Below are positions 12,032 to 21,108 of a DNA stretch of 64,000 bases, piece after piece (the stretch's first letter is position 1; the number at the start of each line of letters is the position of its first letter). The notes under the pieces are model-generated. The model saw only the letters and a program-made list of their open reading frames with translations, did no database searches and was not told where the DNA came from. The stretch is taken from NCBI RefSeq assembly GCF_051131705.1, contig NZ_CP180316.1, positions 1,302,001-1,366,000 of the forward strand, written 5' to 3'. A program made the translations under genes and the position numbers. The stretch is from Arthrobacter_M sp030063245 (GTDB lineage: Bacteria; Actinomycetota; Actinomycetes; Actinomycetales; Micrococcaceae).

Positions 12032-12042
12032 TGGTCTGACCA
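12032..12042 (+). promoter_or_regulatory. LldR/PdhR-type operator upstream of lutA
   Basis: TGGTCTGACCA is a perfect 5-1-5 palindrome and matches the TNGTNNNACNA consensus of FadR/FCD regulators. It lies 44 bases before the lutA start and 165 bases from the divergent regulator. CTACTATGG just upstream could be a -10 region overlapped by the site. Confidence 0.75.
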
Positions 12043-12085
12043 CACGTCATCCGCGTCCCGGCATACCTTGCCCCGGAAGGATTCC

Positions 12086-12889
12086 ATGAAGATCGCGCTC
12101 TTCGCCACCTGCATTGTGGACGCTATGTTCCCGCGTACCGCGAAGGCCACGGTGACGGTTTTGGAACGCTTGGGACACCAGGTTGTTTTCCCGGCCGGTC
12201 AAGCCTGCTGCGGCCAGATGCACATCAACAGCGGCTACTTCGACGACGCCCTGCCGGTGGTCGCAAACCATGTCGCCGCGTTCAGCCACGGGGACTACGA
12301 CGTCGCCGTTGCGCCTTCTGCTTCCTGTGTTGCATCGGTGAAGCATCAGCAGCCGATGATTGCCCGGCACTGCGGTGACGCTGCGCTGGAAAACGGGGCC
12401 AACGCCGTCGGCGCTAAGACCTACGAACTCTCCCAGCTTCTGGTGGACGTCCTGGGCATCACCGACGCCGCGGGCCAGCTTGGTTCATACTTCCCGCATA
12501 CGGTGGCGTACCACCCCAGCTGCCACGGCATGCGTTTGCTCCGACTGGGTGACCGGCAGCTGGATCTGCTGCGGACGGTCGGCGGGATCGATCTGCGCAA
12601 CCTTGCAGAACCGGATCAGTGCTGCGGATTCGGGGGCACCTTTGCGATGAAGAACGCGGATGTCTCGAGTGCGATGCTCGAGGATAAGGTGGCCTCTATT
12701 GAAGCCTCCGGCGCAGAACTGTGCACGGGCGGCGATGCCTCCTGCCTGCTGCACATCGGCGGCGGCCTCTCCCGCAAAGAAAGCGGTGCCGCAACCATGC
12801 ACTTTGCCGAGATACTTGCCAGCACGGTGGAAGCGCCCGTCTCCGTGTCCGGCGAGGTCGAACTGCTGACCGGACGGGGACGCTCATGA
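12086..12889 (+). CDS. lutA: L-lactate utilization protein LutA (LldE), cysteine-rich Fe-S subunit
   Basis: A 267-residue protein with two cysteine-rich CCG-type domains: FPAGQACCGQMH near the N-terminus and DQCCGFGGTFAMKN near residue 185, with YHPSCHG between them. LutA, LutB and LutC together oxidise L-lactate to pyruvate. The ATG at 12086 is chosen because it follows GGAAGG and starts KIALFATC, the family N-terminus. The stop overlaps lutB in ATGA. Confidence 0.93.
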   Translation: MKIALFATCIVDAMFPRTAKATVTVLERLGHQVVFPAGQACCGQMHINSGYFDDALPVVANHVAAFSHGDYDVAVAPSASCVASVKHQQPMIARHCGDAALENGANAVGAKTYELSQLLVDVLGITDAAGQLGSYFPHTVAYHPSCHGMRLLRLGDRQLDLLRTVGGIDLRNLAEPDQCCGFGGTFAMKNADVSSAMLEDKVASIEASGAELCTGGDASCLLHIGGGLSRKESGAATMHFAEILASTVEAPVSVSGEVELLTGRGRS

Positions 12890-14400
12890 GCCAGATCAAT
12901 GTGGGTATGCCGAAGATCGCCAGTTACGGCAGCGGTAACCTGTTCGCGACCGAGCCCTTCCCGCACGCCGCGCACCGCGAACTTGCCAACACCCAGCTGC
13001 GCGCCAATCTGGGCCATGCCACCAGGACCATCCGGGAGAAGCGTCTAGGCGTGGTTTCCGAGCTTCCCGATTGGGAGGAACTGCGCGAAGCCGGCAGTGT
13101 GCTCAAACAGCAGGTCATGGCCGATCTTCCCCGGCTGTTGGTGCAGCTCGAGGAAAATGTCACCAAGCGCGGGGGTACGGTTCACTGGGCCCGCGACGCA
13201 CAGGAAGCCAATAAGATTGTCACCGGTCTTATTCGGGCCGAGGGCGCCACCGAGGTGGTCAAGGTCAAATCCATGGCCACGCAGGAAATCGGTCTCAATG
13301 AGTACCTGGAAGAGCGGGGAATCGCGGCCTACGAGACGGACCTGGCCGAACTCATCGTTCAGTTGGGCCATGACAAACCGAGCCATATTCTGGTGCCCGC
13401 CATCCACAAAAACAGGACCGAGATCCGGGACATCTTCCTGGCCGGAATGGCCGGGGTGGATCCGGAGCTGACCGATGATCCCCGGCAGCTGGCGATGGCT
13501 GCCCGTACGCACCTGCGGCGGAAATTCCTAACCGCGAAGGTTGCCGTCTCCGGGGCAAACTTCGCGATCGCCGATTCCGGCACCCTGGCGGTGGTGGAGT
13601 CGGAAGGAAACGGCCGGATGTGCCTGACGCTGCCGGAAACGCTGATCACAGTGATGGGCATTGAGAAGCTGCTGCCCACTTTCTTGGACCTCGAGGTGTT
13701 CATGGCACTGCTGCCGCGTTCCTCCACCGGTGAACGGATGAATCCCTACACTTCGCTGTGGACGGGCGTCACCGAGGGGGACGGGCCGCAGAACTTCCAC
13801 CTGGTGCTGCTGGATAACGGCCGCACCGCTGCGCTTGCCGACGAAATGGGCCGTTCCGCGCTGCACTGTATTCGCTGCAGCGCGTGCATGAACGTCTGCC
13901 CGGTCTACGAGCGCACCGGCGGCCATGCCTATGGCTCCACCTATCCCGGTCCCATCGGAGCCATTCTTTCCCCGCTGATGACAGGGATCGAGGCCGAGGA
14001 AAACAACTCCTTGCCGTACGCCTCCTCGTTGTGCGGGGCGTGCTTTGATGCGTGTCCGGTGAAGATCAATATCCCGGAGATCTTGGTCCACCTGCGCGGT
14101 AAGGAGGTGGCCGCCGAGCATGCCAAGCGTAAACTGCCCAGCCAGATGGACGTGGGGATGACAGTGGCTAAGGTTGCGCTCTCCTCCGGCCGCAACCTGG
14201 CACTGGCGGAGAAGGGACTGCCGCTGGGCAAGCTGGCGGCCGGGCCGGATCGGTTGATCAAGCGGCTGCCCGGCCTTGCCGGCGGCTGGACGCAAAGCAG
14301 GGATATTCCCGCGCCGCCGGCGCAGTCGTTCCGTGACTGGTGGAAAAAAGAACATGTACCCACGGCTGACACGGCGGCCGGAACGGGAGAGAACGCATGA
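12886..14400 (+). CDS. lutB: L-lactate utilization protein LutB (LldF), ferredoxin-like iron-sulfur subunit
   Basis: A 504-residue protein with an N-terminal LUD domain and a C-terminal pair of [4Fe-4S] motifs, CIRCSACMNVCPVY (about residue 330) and CGACFDACPVKINIP (about 385). It should pass electrons from lactate oxidation. The ATG is part of the ATGA overlap with lutA, and its own stop overlaps lutC the same way, so the three proteins are translationally coupled. Confidence 0.94.
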   Translation: MSQINVGMPKIASYGSGNLFATEPFPHAAHRELANTQLRANLGHATRTIREKRLGVVSELPDWEELREAGSVLKQQVMADLPRLLVQLEENVTKRGGTVHWARDAQEANKIVTGLIRAEGATEVVKVKSMATQEIGLNEYLEERGIAAYETDLAELIVQLGHDKPSHILVPAIHKNRTEIRDIFLAGMAGVDPELTDDPRQLAMAARTHLRRKFLTAKVAVSGANFAIADSGTLAVVESEGNGRMCLTLPETLITVMGIEKLLPTFLDLEVFMALLPRSSTGERMNPYTSLWTGVTEGDGPQNFHLVLLDNGRTAALADEMGRSALHCIRCSACMNVCPVYERTGGHAYGSTYPGPIGAILSPLMTGIEAEENNSLPYASSLCGACFDACPVKINIPEILVHLRGKEVAAEHAKRKLPSQMDVGMTVAKVALSSGRNLALAEKGLPLGKLAAGPDRLIKRLPGLAGGWTQSRDIPAPPAQSFRDWWKKEHVPTADTAAGTGENA

Positions 14401-15023
14401 GCGCACGGGAAGAAATTCTGGACCGGATCCACGCCGCACTGTCCGATCAGCCAGCGGTTCCGCCGGTTCCCCGTGATTACCGGCGTACGTCCGGGCTGGA
14501 CGCTCAAGCGCTGGTGGCGCTGCTGGTGGACCGTCTGGTGGATTACAAGGCTAACGTCTTCGTGGAGGAGTCCGACGGCGTCAGCGGCCGGATCGGCGGG
14601 CTGCTGGCTGGCGCCGGCCAGTTTGTGATCCCGCCAGGCCTGCCCGCAGCGTGGCTGGCCTTTGACACCGAACCGGCCCGCGCCGTCGTCGACAGCCTCG
14701 AGAGTCCCCTCTCCATCGCCAGGCTGGACGCGATGGACGCCGTGCTGACATCGAGCGCCGTCTCGGTGGCCGAGACCGGAACGATCGTGCTGGACGGCTC
14801 CGCTGATCAGGGCCGGCGGGCCATTTCGCTGGTGCCGGACCACCACGTTTGTGTGGTGCCGGTGGAGAGTATTGCCGGGATTCTGCCGGAGGCACTCAAA
14901 CGCCTTGACGGCACCCGTCCGCTGACCCTGATCAGCGGCCCCAGTGCCACCAGCGACATTGAACTGGAGCGTGTCGAGGGAGTGCACGGCCCGCGGCGGC
15001 TGGACGTCATTATTGCCGTATAG
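14397..15023 (+). CDS. lutC: L-lactate utilization protein LutC (LldG)
   Basis: A 208-residue LUD-domain protein, third subunit of the lactate oxidation complex. Seen blocks are SAREEILDRI at the start, ITSSAVSVAETGTIVLD-like sequence (LTSSAVSVAETGTIVLDGSA) in the middle and the C-terminal DIELERVEGVHGPRRLDV. The ATG overlaps the lutB stop by four bases. Confidence 0.93.
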   Translation: MSAREEILDRIHAALSDQPAVPPVPRDYRRTSGLDAQALVALLVDRLVDYKANVFVEESDGVSGRIGGLLAGAGQFVIPPGLPAAWLAFDTEPARAVVDSLESPLSIARLDAMDAVLTSSAVSVAETGTIVLDGSADQGRRAISLVPDHHVCVVPVESIAGILPEALKRLDGTRPLTLISGPSATSDIELERVEGVHGPRRLDVIIAV

Positions 15024-15083
15024 CTCCGCCGGCCAGCTGACTCCCGCGTGGCCGGCAGGGCGCCCTGCTGACCACACGGTGCC

Positions 15084-15400
15084 TCACTTGTTGTTCGCCC
15101 TGGGCGCCGCGATGCCCGGATCGATTTGGTACGGCCCGCCGCCGACGGCCGGACATCGAAGTCAAAGATCCACGTCGGAATCTAGACCGTAGAACATGAG
15201 TTCGGAACATCCACGACGCCGGAGAGCCGCCCTTGGGTCGGAGCGGCGCCGAGCATGAGATAGACCTGCTCCGTGCTGTAGCCGAACTTTGTCAGGTGCC
15301 AGGGGGCGTGCAGGCACGCCCTCTGGTACGACAGATGGGAGTCGAGAGAGTCCGAGTCCTTCGAGAGGTTCTCAATATCCTGGTTGCTGCCGTTCTCCCG
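15084..15400 (-). pseudogene. Relic of a formamidase/acetamidase (FmdA family), C-terminal part only
   Basis: Reading the minus strand gives DSHLSYQRACL, LTKFGYSTEQVYLMLGAAP, LSGVVDVPNSC and IFDFDVRPSAAG, which together match the C-terminus of FmdA-type formamidases. An amber codon (15182-15184) interrupts the chain, and a frameshift near 15135 separates it from the old stop at 15084-15086. The N-terminal three quarters are gone. It lies directly downstream of the AmiS/UreI channel gene, the usual partner of amidases. Family identification rests on remembered motifs. Confidence 0.7.
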
Positions 15401-15418
15401 GGGGAGAGCGGTGTGCGC

Positions 15419-16054
15419 TCATACGGTCTGCAGGATTCCTGGTGCCTCGGCAGCTTCCCGGGTCCGCACCGCATTGCGGCCCAGGAACAGGGCGGCGGCG
15501 AGGGCAATCACCGCAAGGACCGCAAGCAGGACAGCCAGGGCGGCATTGGTTTCGTATTTCCCGACCAACAGGAAGAAGGCCGGAATGGTAGCGGTCGGCT
15601 GGCTGATGAGGATCGTGAACCAGCCGGTGGCATGCGTCAGGGATTTTTTCCCGAGGCCCAGCAGCAGGAAGAACATGAACCAGAGAATAGCCCAGACAAA
15701 CCAGATGACTCCGAAAACAGGATCGTTGATTATGGTGAACTGTAGAATACCGATGACGACGGCGCAGGCCGCCACGAAGAGCGAGAACCAGCCGAGGCCT
15801 TCTCCGGTAATCCCGGTGAACTGAAGAATGCCGACGTAGAGGTACGTGAAGCCAAACAGATAGAGGCCGGCGGCTGCGAAGATTGCCGGCAGATTGTTAT
15901 CGGCCTGCAGGATGATGACAGTCGGGAAAAGCACCTGCATGCCGCCGACAAAGAAATTCAGTATACCAGCCGATTTTCCGGGTACAAGTCCGATGAGCAT
16001 GAGACCGTTAACAAAGAGCACGGCCCCTACATACAGCAAACCCACACTGCTCAT
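15419..16054 (-). CDS. AmiS/UreI-family urea or short-chain amide channel
   Basis: A 211-residue membrane protein with about six hydrophobic segments, an AmiS/UreI proton-gated channel for urea or short amides. Recognisable blocks are VGLLYVGAVLFVNGLMLIG, FTYLYVGILQFTGITGEGLG and VIWFVWAILWFMFFLLLGLG. GGAGCGCTC precedes the ATG. Its downstream amidase is a relic, so its present substrate use is unclear; it may serve another amidase or urease elsewhere. Confidence 0.88.
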   Translation of the reverse strand: MSSVGLLYVGAVLFVNGLMLIGLVPGKSAGILNFFVGGMQVLFPTVIILQADNNLPAIFAAAGLYLFGFTYLYVGILQFTGITGEGLGWFSLFVAACAVVIGILQFTIINDPVFGVIWFVWAILWFMFFLLLGLGKKSLTHATGWFTILISQPTATIPAFFLLVGKYETNAALAVLLAVLAVIALAAALFLGRNAVRTREAAEAPGILQTV

Positions 16055-16251
16055 GAGCGCTCCATTGCTAAACAGACGATGACACGTGGTGACCGGCCGA
16101 ATCTGGTTTGGAAAGGACGAATCGATCGATTGCCCACCCTGCCAGTTAAGCGGCTATTCGGTTCGCAATTCAAATGACACTAACCCAGCCTATTTTATAT
16201 GTCAATCGAATGTTTTCTTGGCCTGGACCCGGGGGCGTAAATCCCGTGAAT

Positions 16252-18564
16252 TCAGCTCATTTGCTCGAGTCTGTCCGCGTGCGGCACAAAGCGTACTGAC
16301 ATGGCCTTGTATCCAGGCGTGTTTGATTCGCGTGCCACGAGCTCCCGGTGCATCAGCGCGTTGGCCTCCGGGAAATAAGCGGCTGCGCAGCCCCGCGGCG
16401 TTGGGTAAACCACTAAGCGGAATTTGTTGGCCCGGCGTTCTGCACCCTGAAAGGTGCTGATAACGTCCACCATGTCGCGGTCCCGGAATCCCATCGCATC
16501 CGCGTCATCCTGGTGGAGCAGAATGACGCGCCGGCCGTTGGAGATCCCGCGGTAGCGGTCATCCTGGCCGTAAAACGTCGTGTTGTACTGGTCATGGCTG
16601 CGGACGGTCTGCAGAATCAGGTGACCCGCCGGCGGCGTGAGATATTCGAGCGGGCTGACCGTAAACCGTGCCCGGCCAATGTCCGTGGCAAAGCTGCGGG
16701 TATCACGGGGTGGATTTGGCAGAATGAAGCCGTTCTTGGTCCGCAGCCGGCGGTTGAAGTCCTCGAAGCCGGGCAGGACCCGGGAGATGTGATCGCGGAT
16801 GACGTCATAATCTTCCGCCATGCCCTTCCAATCGACGCGATGATCGTCGCCAAGGGTGGCGCTGGCCATCCGCGCGACGATGACCGGCTCTGCGAGCAGG
16901 TGGTCAGAGACAGGAGCGAGCCGGCCCTGGGTGGAGCGGACCACCGACATGGAGTCCTCAACAGACAGGATTTGACGCCCGCCGGCATGCTTATCATCGG
17001 TATCGGTCCGGCCCAAGGTCGGCAGAATCAACGAGGTCATGCCGTGCGAGACGTGCGAACGGTTCGGTTTGGTGGAGATATGGACCGTCAGGCCCACCCG
17101 TTGCATCGCCGCTTCGAGGAGGTCCGTGTCCGAGCAGGCCAAGGCAAAATTGCCGCCCATCGAGATAAAGACGTCGACCTCGTTGTTCTCGAAGGCCGTG
17201 ACGGTGTCCACCGAGTCCAGACCGTGGGCGCGCGGGGAAGTGATCCCGAATTCCCGGTCCAATGCCGCCAGCATCCATTCATGGGGTTTCTCCCAGATGC
17301 CCATCGTGCGGTCGCCTTGGACATTGGAATGCCCGCGGACGGGACAAGCGCCTGCTCCCGGTTTGCCGAAGTTCCCCTGGAGCAGCAGAAGATTAATGAT
17401 TTCCTTGAGCGTGTTCACCGAATGGGGCTGTTGGGTCAGGCCCAAGGCCCAGCAGATGATGGTGCCCTTGGATTGGACCATCATCTTGGCGACGTTGGCA
17501 ATCTCCAGCCGGGACAGCCCCGTCGCCTGCTCCGTTTCGGCCCAGTCGACGGACTTCCGCGCGGCCCGGTAGGCCTCAATCCCATCCGTATTGGCGGCGA
17601 CGAAGTCGTGGTCGACGACGGAGCCAGGAACGCGCTCTTCCTCTTCGAGCAGCAGGTGGCCGAGCGCCTGGAACAGCGCCAGATCCGCTCCGACTTTGAT
17701 CTGCAGAAACTCGTCGGCCAGCGCGGTACCGTCGCCGAGAAGTCCGGACGGCGTCTGTGGATCTTTGAAATTGAACAATCCTGCCTCGGGCAACGGGTTG
17801 ACGGCAACAATCCTGCCGCCGTTGTCCTTGCATTCCTTCAGCGCCGACAACATCCGCGGATGGTTGGTTCCGGGATTCTGCCCGATGACGAAGATCAGCT
17901 CGGCCCGATGGATGTCCTCAAGGGACACCGTCCCCTTGCCGATGCCGATGGTGGGGTTCAGCGCCGAGCCGGAAGACTCGTGGCACATGTTGGAACAATC
18001 CGGAAGATTATTGGTGCCCAGGGAGCGGGCGAACAGTTGATACATGAACGCCGTCTCGTTGGCGGTGCGGCCGGACGTGTAAAAAACGGTTCGCTCGGGC
18101 GTGGAGGCCCTGATGTGCTCGCCGATGAGTTCAAAGGCCTCGCTCCAGGGAATCGGCTGATAATGCGTCCCCCCGGGCCGGATGACCATCGGATGGGTGA
18201 TCCGGCCCTGATTGCCCAGCCAGTATTCGGTCCGGGTTGCCAGCTCTGCAACGGAGTGTTCGGCCCAGAATTTGGGCGTCACAGTGCGGAGAGTACTTTC
18301 CTCGGCCACGGCTTTGGCACCATTTTCACAGAATTCGGCTGTTTTCCGGTGGCCCTGTGATTCCGGCCAGGCACAGCCCGGGCAGTCGGTGCCGTTCCGC
18401 TGGTTCAGCCGCAGCAGCGACCGCGCTGTCCGGGTCACGCCTGCCTGGGAAATTCCGCGGTCAAGGGCCACGCCGACCGCAGTGAGTCCGGCGGCGCTTT
18501 TCTTCGGCTTCTTGACGGTCAGATGGTTTTCGTTGATGTCCTCGACGGGCGCTCCACGTGTCAT
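16252..18564 (-). CDS. FdhF/YdeP-family molybdopterin oxidoreductase (formate dehydrogenase-like)
   Basis: A 770-residue molybdenum enzyme of the bis-MGD family. Residues near 62-90 hold CPGCAWPE and FCENGAK, the cysteines of this subgroup, and SNMCHESSG near 205 gives the likely Mo-ligand cysteine. VIGQNPGTNHPRML, KPGAGACPVRGHSNVQGDRT and a C-terminal molydopterin-dinucleotide-binding barrel (RSHDQYNTTFYGQDDRYRG) follow. Proteins of this type are annotated as formate dehydrogenase alpha subunits but the substrate is often unproven. No fdhD or electron-transfer partner is adjacent. GGGTGG precedes the ATG. Confidence 0.88.
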   Translation of the reverse strand: MTRGAPVEDINENHLTVKKPKKSAAGLTAVGVALDRGISQAGVTRTARSLLRLNQRNGTDCPGCAWPESQGHRKTAEFCENGAKAVAEESTLRTVTPKFWAEHSVAELATRTEYWLGNQGRITHPMVIRPGGTHYQPIPWSEAFELIGEHIRASTPERTVFYTSGRTANETAFMYQLFARSLGTNNLPDCSNMCHESSGSALNPTIGIGKGTVSLEDIHRAELIFVIGQNPGTNHPRMLSALKECKDNGGRIVAVNPLPEAGLFNFKDPQTPSGLLGDGTALADEFLQIKVGADLALFQALGHLLLEEEERVPGSVVDHDFVAANTDGIEAYRAARKSVDWAETEQATGLSRLEIANVAKMMVQSKGTIICWALGLTQQPHSVNTLKEIINLLLLQGNFGKPGAGACPVRGHSNVQGDRTMGIWEKPHEWMLAALDREFGITSPRAHGLDSVDTVTAFENNEVDVFISMGGNFALACSDTDLLEAAMQRVGLTVHISTKPNRSHVSHGMTSLILPTLGRTDTDDKHAGGRQILSVEDSMSVVRSTQGRLAPVSDHLLAEPVIVARMASATLGDDHRVDWKGMAEDYDVIRDHISRVLPGFEDFNRRLRTKNGFILPNPPRDTRSFATDIGRARFTVSPLEYLTPPAGHLILQTVRSHDQYNTTFYGQDDRYRGISNGRRVILLHQDDADAMGFRDRDMVDVISTFQGAERRANKFRLVVYPTPRGCAAAYFPEANALMHRELVARESNTPGYKAMSVRFVPHADRLEQMS

Positions 18565-18638
18565 CCACCCATAGTGCCGTTATTCCCGCGGCAAAGCGAA
18601 ACGGCGCGTTGCATGACGCCGGACACACGTCTTCAAGC

Positions 18639-18673
18639 GGTCCGCCCGACCCTTCGGCTGGTCCGTCCGACCC
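18639..18673 (+). repeat. 14-bp direct repeat (period 21) just beyond the DUF6297 stop codon
   Basis: GGTCCGCCCGACCC at 18639-18652 recurs with one change at 18660-18673, three bases past the end of the minus-strand membrane-protein gene. Confidence 0.7.
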
Positions 18674-18676
18674 GCG

Positions 18677-20137
18677 TCAGCGGGCGGCGGGGACCGCAGG
18701 CATGCCGAATATGCCGCCGTCGCCCTTCTTTTTGGGCTTGCGCACCCGGGTACCCCAGGCATAGGCAATCAGGGTCAGGGCGAGCTGGATCGGGAACGCC
18801 AGCGGCGGAACGCCACCGGAAATCAGACAGATCAGCACCGGCAGCAGCGTGATCAGCGTCAGATCGGGACCGATCAGGAAGCTGCGGATGGCACCGGTCG
18901 GAACAGGTCCCATTGCCGTAGCAACGGCGGGCATGTTCCAGTCCGGGGTGGGCCGGAATGCGGCCCGCAGCGTGGCGCCGCCCAAGCCCGGACCGGCGAG
19001 CACGGCCAGAATGATCAGCGGCCAGGAACCCACTCCCAGCACGAACAGCAGCACGAAGCACAGAATCGCCCACACCGTCATGCCCGCCGCCGGAAGCACA
19101 AAATGCACCCGCCGGACGGTCTTGGCCGGGAGCGGCATCAGGGCATCCACACTGGGATTCCCGGCTGCAAACCGCGCCACCGAGCCCAGTCCGGTGACCG
19201 CAAAATGTGCACAGAAATACAGCACCACGGCAATCAGCGTGGCATTGCCCAGGAACTGCACCGAGGCAAGACTTGCGGGTATGGCCGCCAGCACCGCCAC
19301 GCGCACCAGGGTCGAGGGCTGGCGCAGCAGCGCCAGCCCGGTCACCAGCAGCGGCCAGAGCTGGCCCGCGGCCACGAGCAATGGCCAGCTGGTCGGCAGG
19401 TACTGCAGCCAGGACATGTCCACGCGGGTGTTTTCGGCGTTATTGAACAGTGCGGTGGCTACCAGGGAAAGGGGCGCGACGACGGTGACCGCGCCGGCCA
19501 GCGGGCGCAGCCAGCGCTCCCCGCCGGTGATCTGCACCCAGCCGGCAATCCCGTATAACAGCAGTGCCAGAGCCGCGCCGCACAGTGTGGCTAATGCGAC
19601 GGGACCGGGGGCGTTATCCGCGCCGATGCCCAGCGACAGGGGGACGACGACGGCGACCGACCCGGTGACGGGCCAGATCATGGACCGGAAGAAGCCCGGC
19701 TCAATAAAACCACGCCGGCGGACCGGGAGACCGAGCCACCAGAAGGTCTGCGGCACGGTCATGGCGATCGGGCCGATGTTCATCTGGACACTGAGCAGCG
19801 CCGCGGCCAGGGTGAGCATGAGCGTGGCAGAGGCCTGCAGCGGCTCCAGGCTGGCAAAGCCGGGAGCAAGGGCGGATGCAGTCCATACCGGTTCCGAGCC
19901 CAGGCCCAGCGAATGCCGCAGCCCAACGATGATGGCCCCGGACATGACCACGAGCACGACGGCGCCGAAGACATAGGTGTAGATCTCCGAAATCAGCTCT
20001 CCGATGCCGCCTTCTGAGCGTGCCAGCCCGACCTTAAAGGTGTAGCGGCGGATCTCCTTGGCGCTCAGCGCCGCCGGCGCAGACACAGGCGGAGGCGGAG
20101 GCCCGGAGGCTTCTGGCGATTGCGGTGCCACGGTCAT
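18677..20137 (-). CDS. DUF6297-type multi-spanning membrane protein, ABC transporter partner
   Basis: A 486-residue integral membrane protein with roughly ten to twelve hydrophobic segments. The N-terminal motif IRRYTFKVGLARSEGGIGEL and QTFWWLGLPVRRRG resemble the actinobacterial DUF6297 group, which is encoded beside a lone ABC ATPase. It starts nine bases after the ATPase gene ends, so the two are probably one operon and one transporter. Substrate unknown. Confidence 0.75.
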   Translation of the reverse strand: MTVAPQSPEASGPPPPPVSAPAALSAKEIRRYTFKVGLARSEGGIGELISEIYTYVFGAVVLVVMSGAIIVGLRHSLGLGSEPVWTASALAPGFASLEPLQASATLMLTLAAALLSVQMNIGPIAMTVPQTFWWLGLPVRRRGFIEPGFFRSMIWPVTGSVAVVVPLSLGIGADNAPGPVALATLCGAALALLLYGIAGWVQITGGERWLRPLAGAVTVVAPLSLVATALFNNAENTRVDMSWLQYLPTSWPLLVAAGQLWPLLVTGLALLRQPSTLVRVAVLAAIPASLASVQFLGNATLIAVVLYFCAHFAVTGLGSVARFAAGNPSVDALMPLPAKTVRRVHFVLPAAGMTVWAILCFVLLFVLGVGSWPLIILAVLAGPGLGGATLRAAFRPTPDWNMPAVATAMGPVPTGAIRSFLIGPDLTLITLLPVLICLISGGVPPLAFPIQLALTLIAYAWGTRVRKPKKKGDGGIFGMPAVPAAR

Positions 20138-20146
20138 GATGTCTGC

Positions 20147-20896
20147 TCAGTGCGCATGCGGGTTCTCGGAGGAGATGGCCAGTGCCGCCTGTGCCGGCGT
20201 CATCTTCTTCACCTCGTCGTCGACAAAAATGGCGCGGGTGGCGACGGCGCTCAGAAATGCCGGGTCGTGGGTGACCAGCAGCAGGCCCTGGCCGCCATCG
20301 ACCTGGTCACGCAACCGCGCGGCCAGCCGGGCGCGCATGCCGGTATCCAGCCGCTGCTCGGGCTCGTCCAGGACCAACAGTGACCGGGGCCGGACGAAGG
20401 CCGCTGCGAGGAGCATTCTGCGCCGCTGGCCGGAGGAGAGATTGTGCGGCGGAGCCGCGCGTTCCTCGCTGAGGCCGAAAAAGTCCAGTTCCGCGTCGAT
20501 CAGTGCCTCGACCGCGGTGGAGCCATGCCCCGCAGCGACGATGGCCAGATGCTCCTCGACGGTCAGTGCGGGGAAGAAGGCATCGTCGTCGAAGACCATC
20601 GCCACCTCGCGGCGGAAGTCCAGCCGGCGGTCGTCCGCCTCCTGACCGCGGATGTGGGTTTTGCCGCTGATCGCTCCCAATTGTCCGACGACGGTTTTGA
20701 GTACCGTCGATTTGCCGGCGCCGTTTGGGCCCACCAGGGCGATGGCTTCGGCTTCACGCAGGGTGAAGGCGATCTCGCCGCAGACCGGCTTAGTGCCATA
20801 TCCAACACGTAATCGCTCCGCACGGACGAGTTCCGGGCGCGGCGGGGTGGGGGAACCCGCGGCGGGGACCTTGGCGGGTTTATGCGGCTTGCTCAT
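20147..20896 (-). CDS. ABC transporter ATP-binding protein
   Basis: A 249-residue ATPase. Walker A GPNGAGKST lies at about residues 56-64, the signature is NLSSGQRRR, and Walker B reads LLVLDEPEQ. The ATG at 20896 starts SKPHKPAKV; an upstream start would add 27 residues with no family likeness. It pairs with the downstream DUF6297 membrane protein. The small size and lone membrane partner suggest an exporter-type system, but no substrate can be named. Confidence 0.9.
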   Translation of the reverse strand: MSKPHKPAKVPAAGSPTPPRPELVRAERLRVGYGTKPVCGEIAFTLREAEAIALVGPNGAGKSTVLKTVVGQLGAISGKTHIRGQEADDRRLDFRREVAMVFDDDAFFPALTVEEHLAIVAAGHGSTAVEALIDAELDFFGLSEERAAPPHNLSSGQRRRMLLAAAFVRPRSLLVLDEPEQRLDTGMRARLAARLRDQVDGGQGLLLVTHDPAFLSAVATRAIFVDDEVKKMTPAQAALAISSENPHAH

Positions 20897-20981
20897 GTCA
20901 TTGAAAGTATAGGCGAGCCGGACGAGAGGTCCCGTTGGGCGGCCCCGACGTCCCTGCAGGGGCCAAAAACCTAGCATTCAC

Positions 20982-21007
20982 GCTCAGCTTGAGGGTCAAG
21001 GCTCAAA
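20982..21007 (+). promoter_or_regulatory. Heptad-like CTTGAGG/TCAAGG repeat upstream of parA
   Basis: GCTCAGCTTGAGGGTCAAGG followed by CTCAAA makes overlapping direct and inverted copies of a TTGAG/CTCAA core about 110 bases before the parA start. The same core repeats upstream of the merR gene at 35684-35714, suggesting a shared regulator. This is an observation by eye only. Confidence 0.35.
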
Positions 21008-21108
21008 ATCGGCGGCAGCCAAATGTGCCAAACTCAGTCTGCCACGGGCGGTAACCTAGTTAGCAGGACCGGTGGGCCCCCGATACGAGAGAAAGCGTGG
21101 ACTAATAC

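Noticed and set aside
16513..18360. 615-residue plus-strand open frame
   Set aside because: It is antisense to the FdhF-like enzyme and has no recognisable motif.
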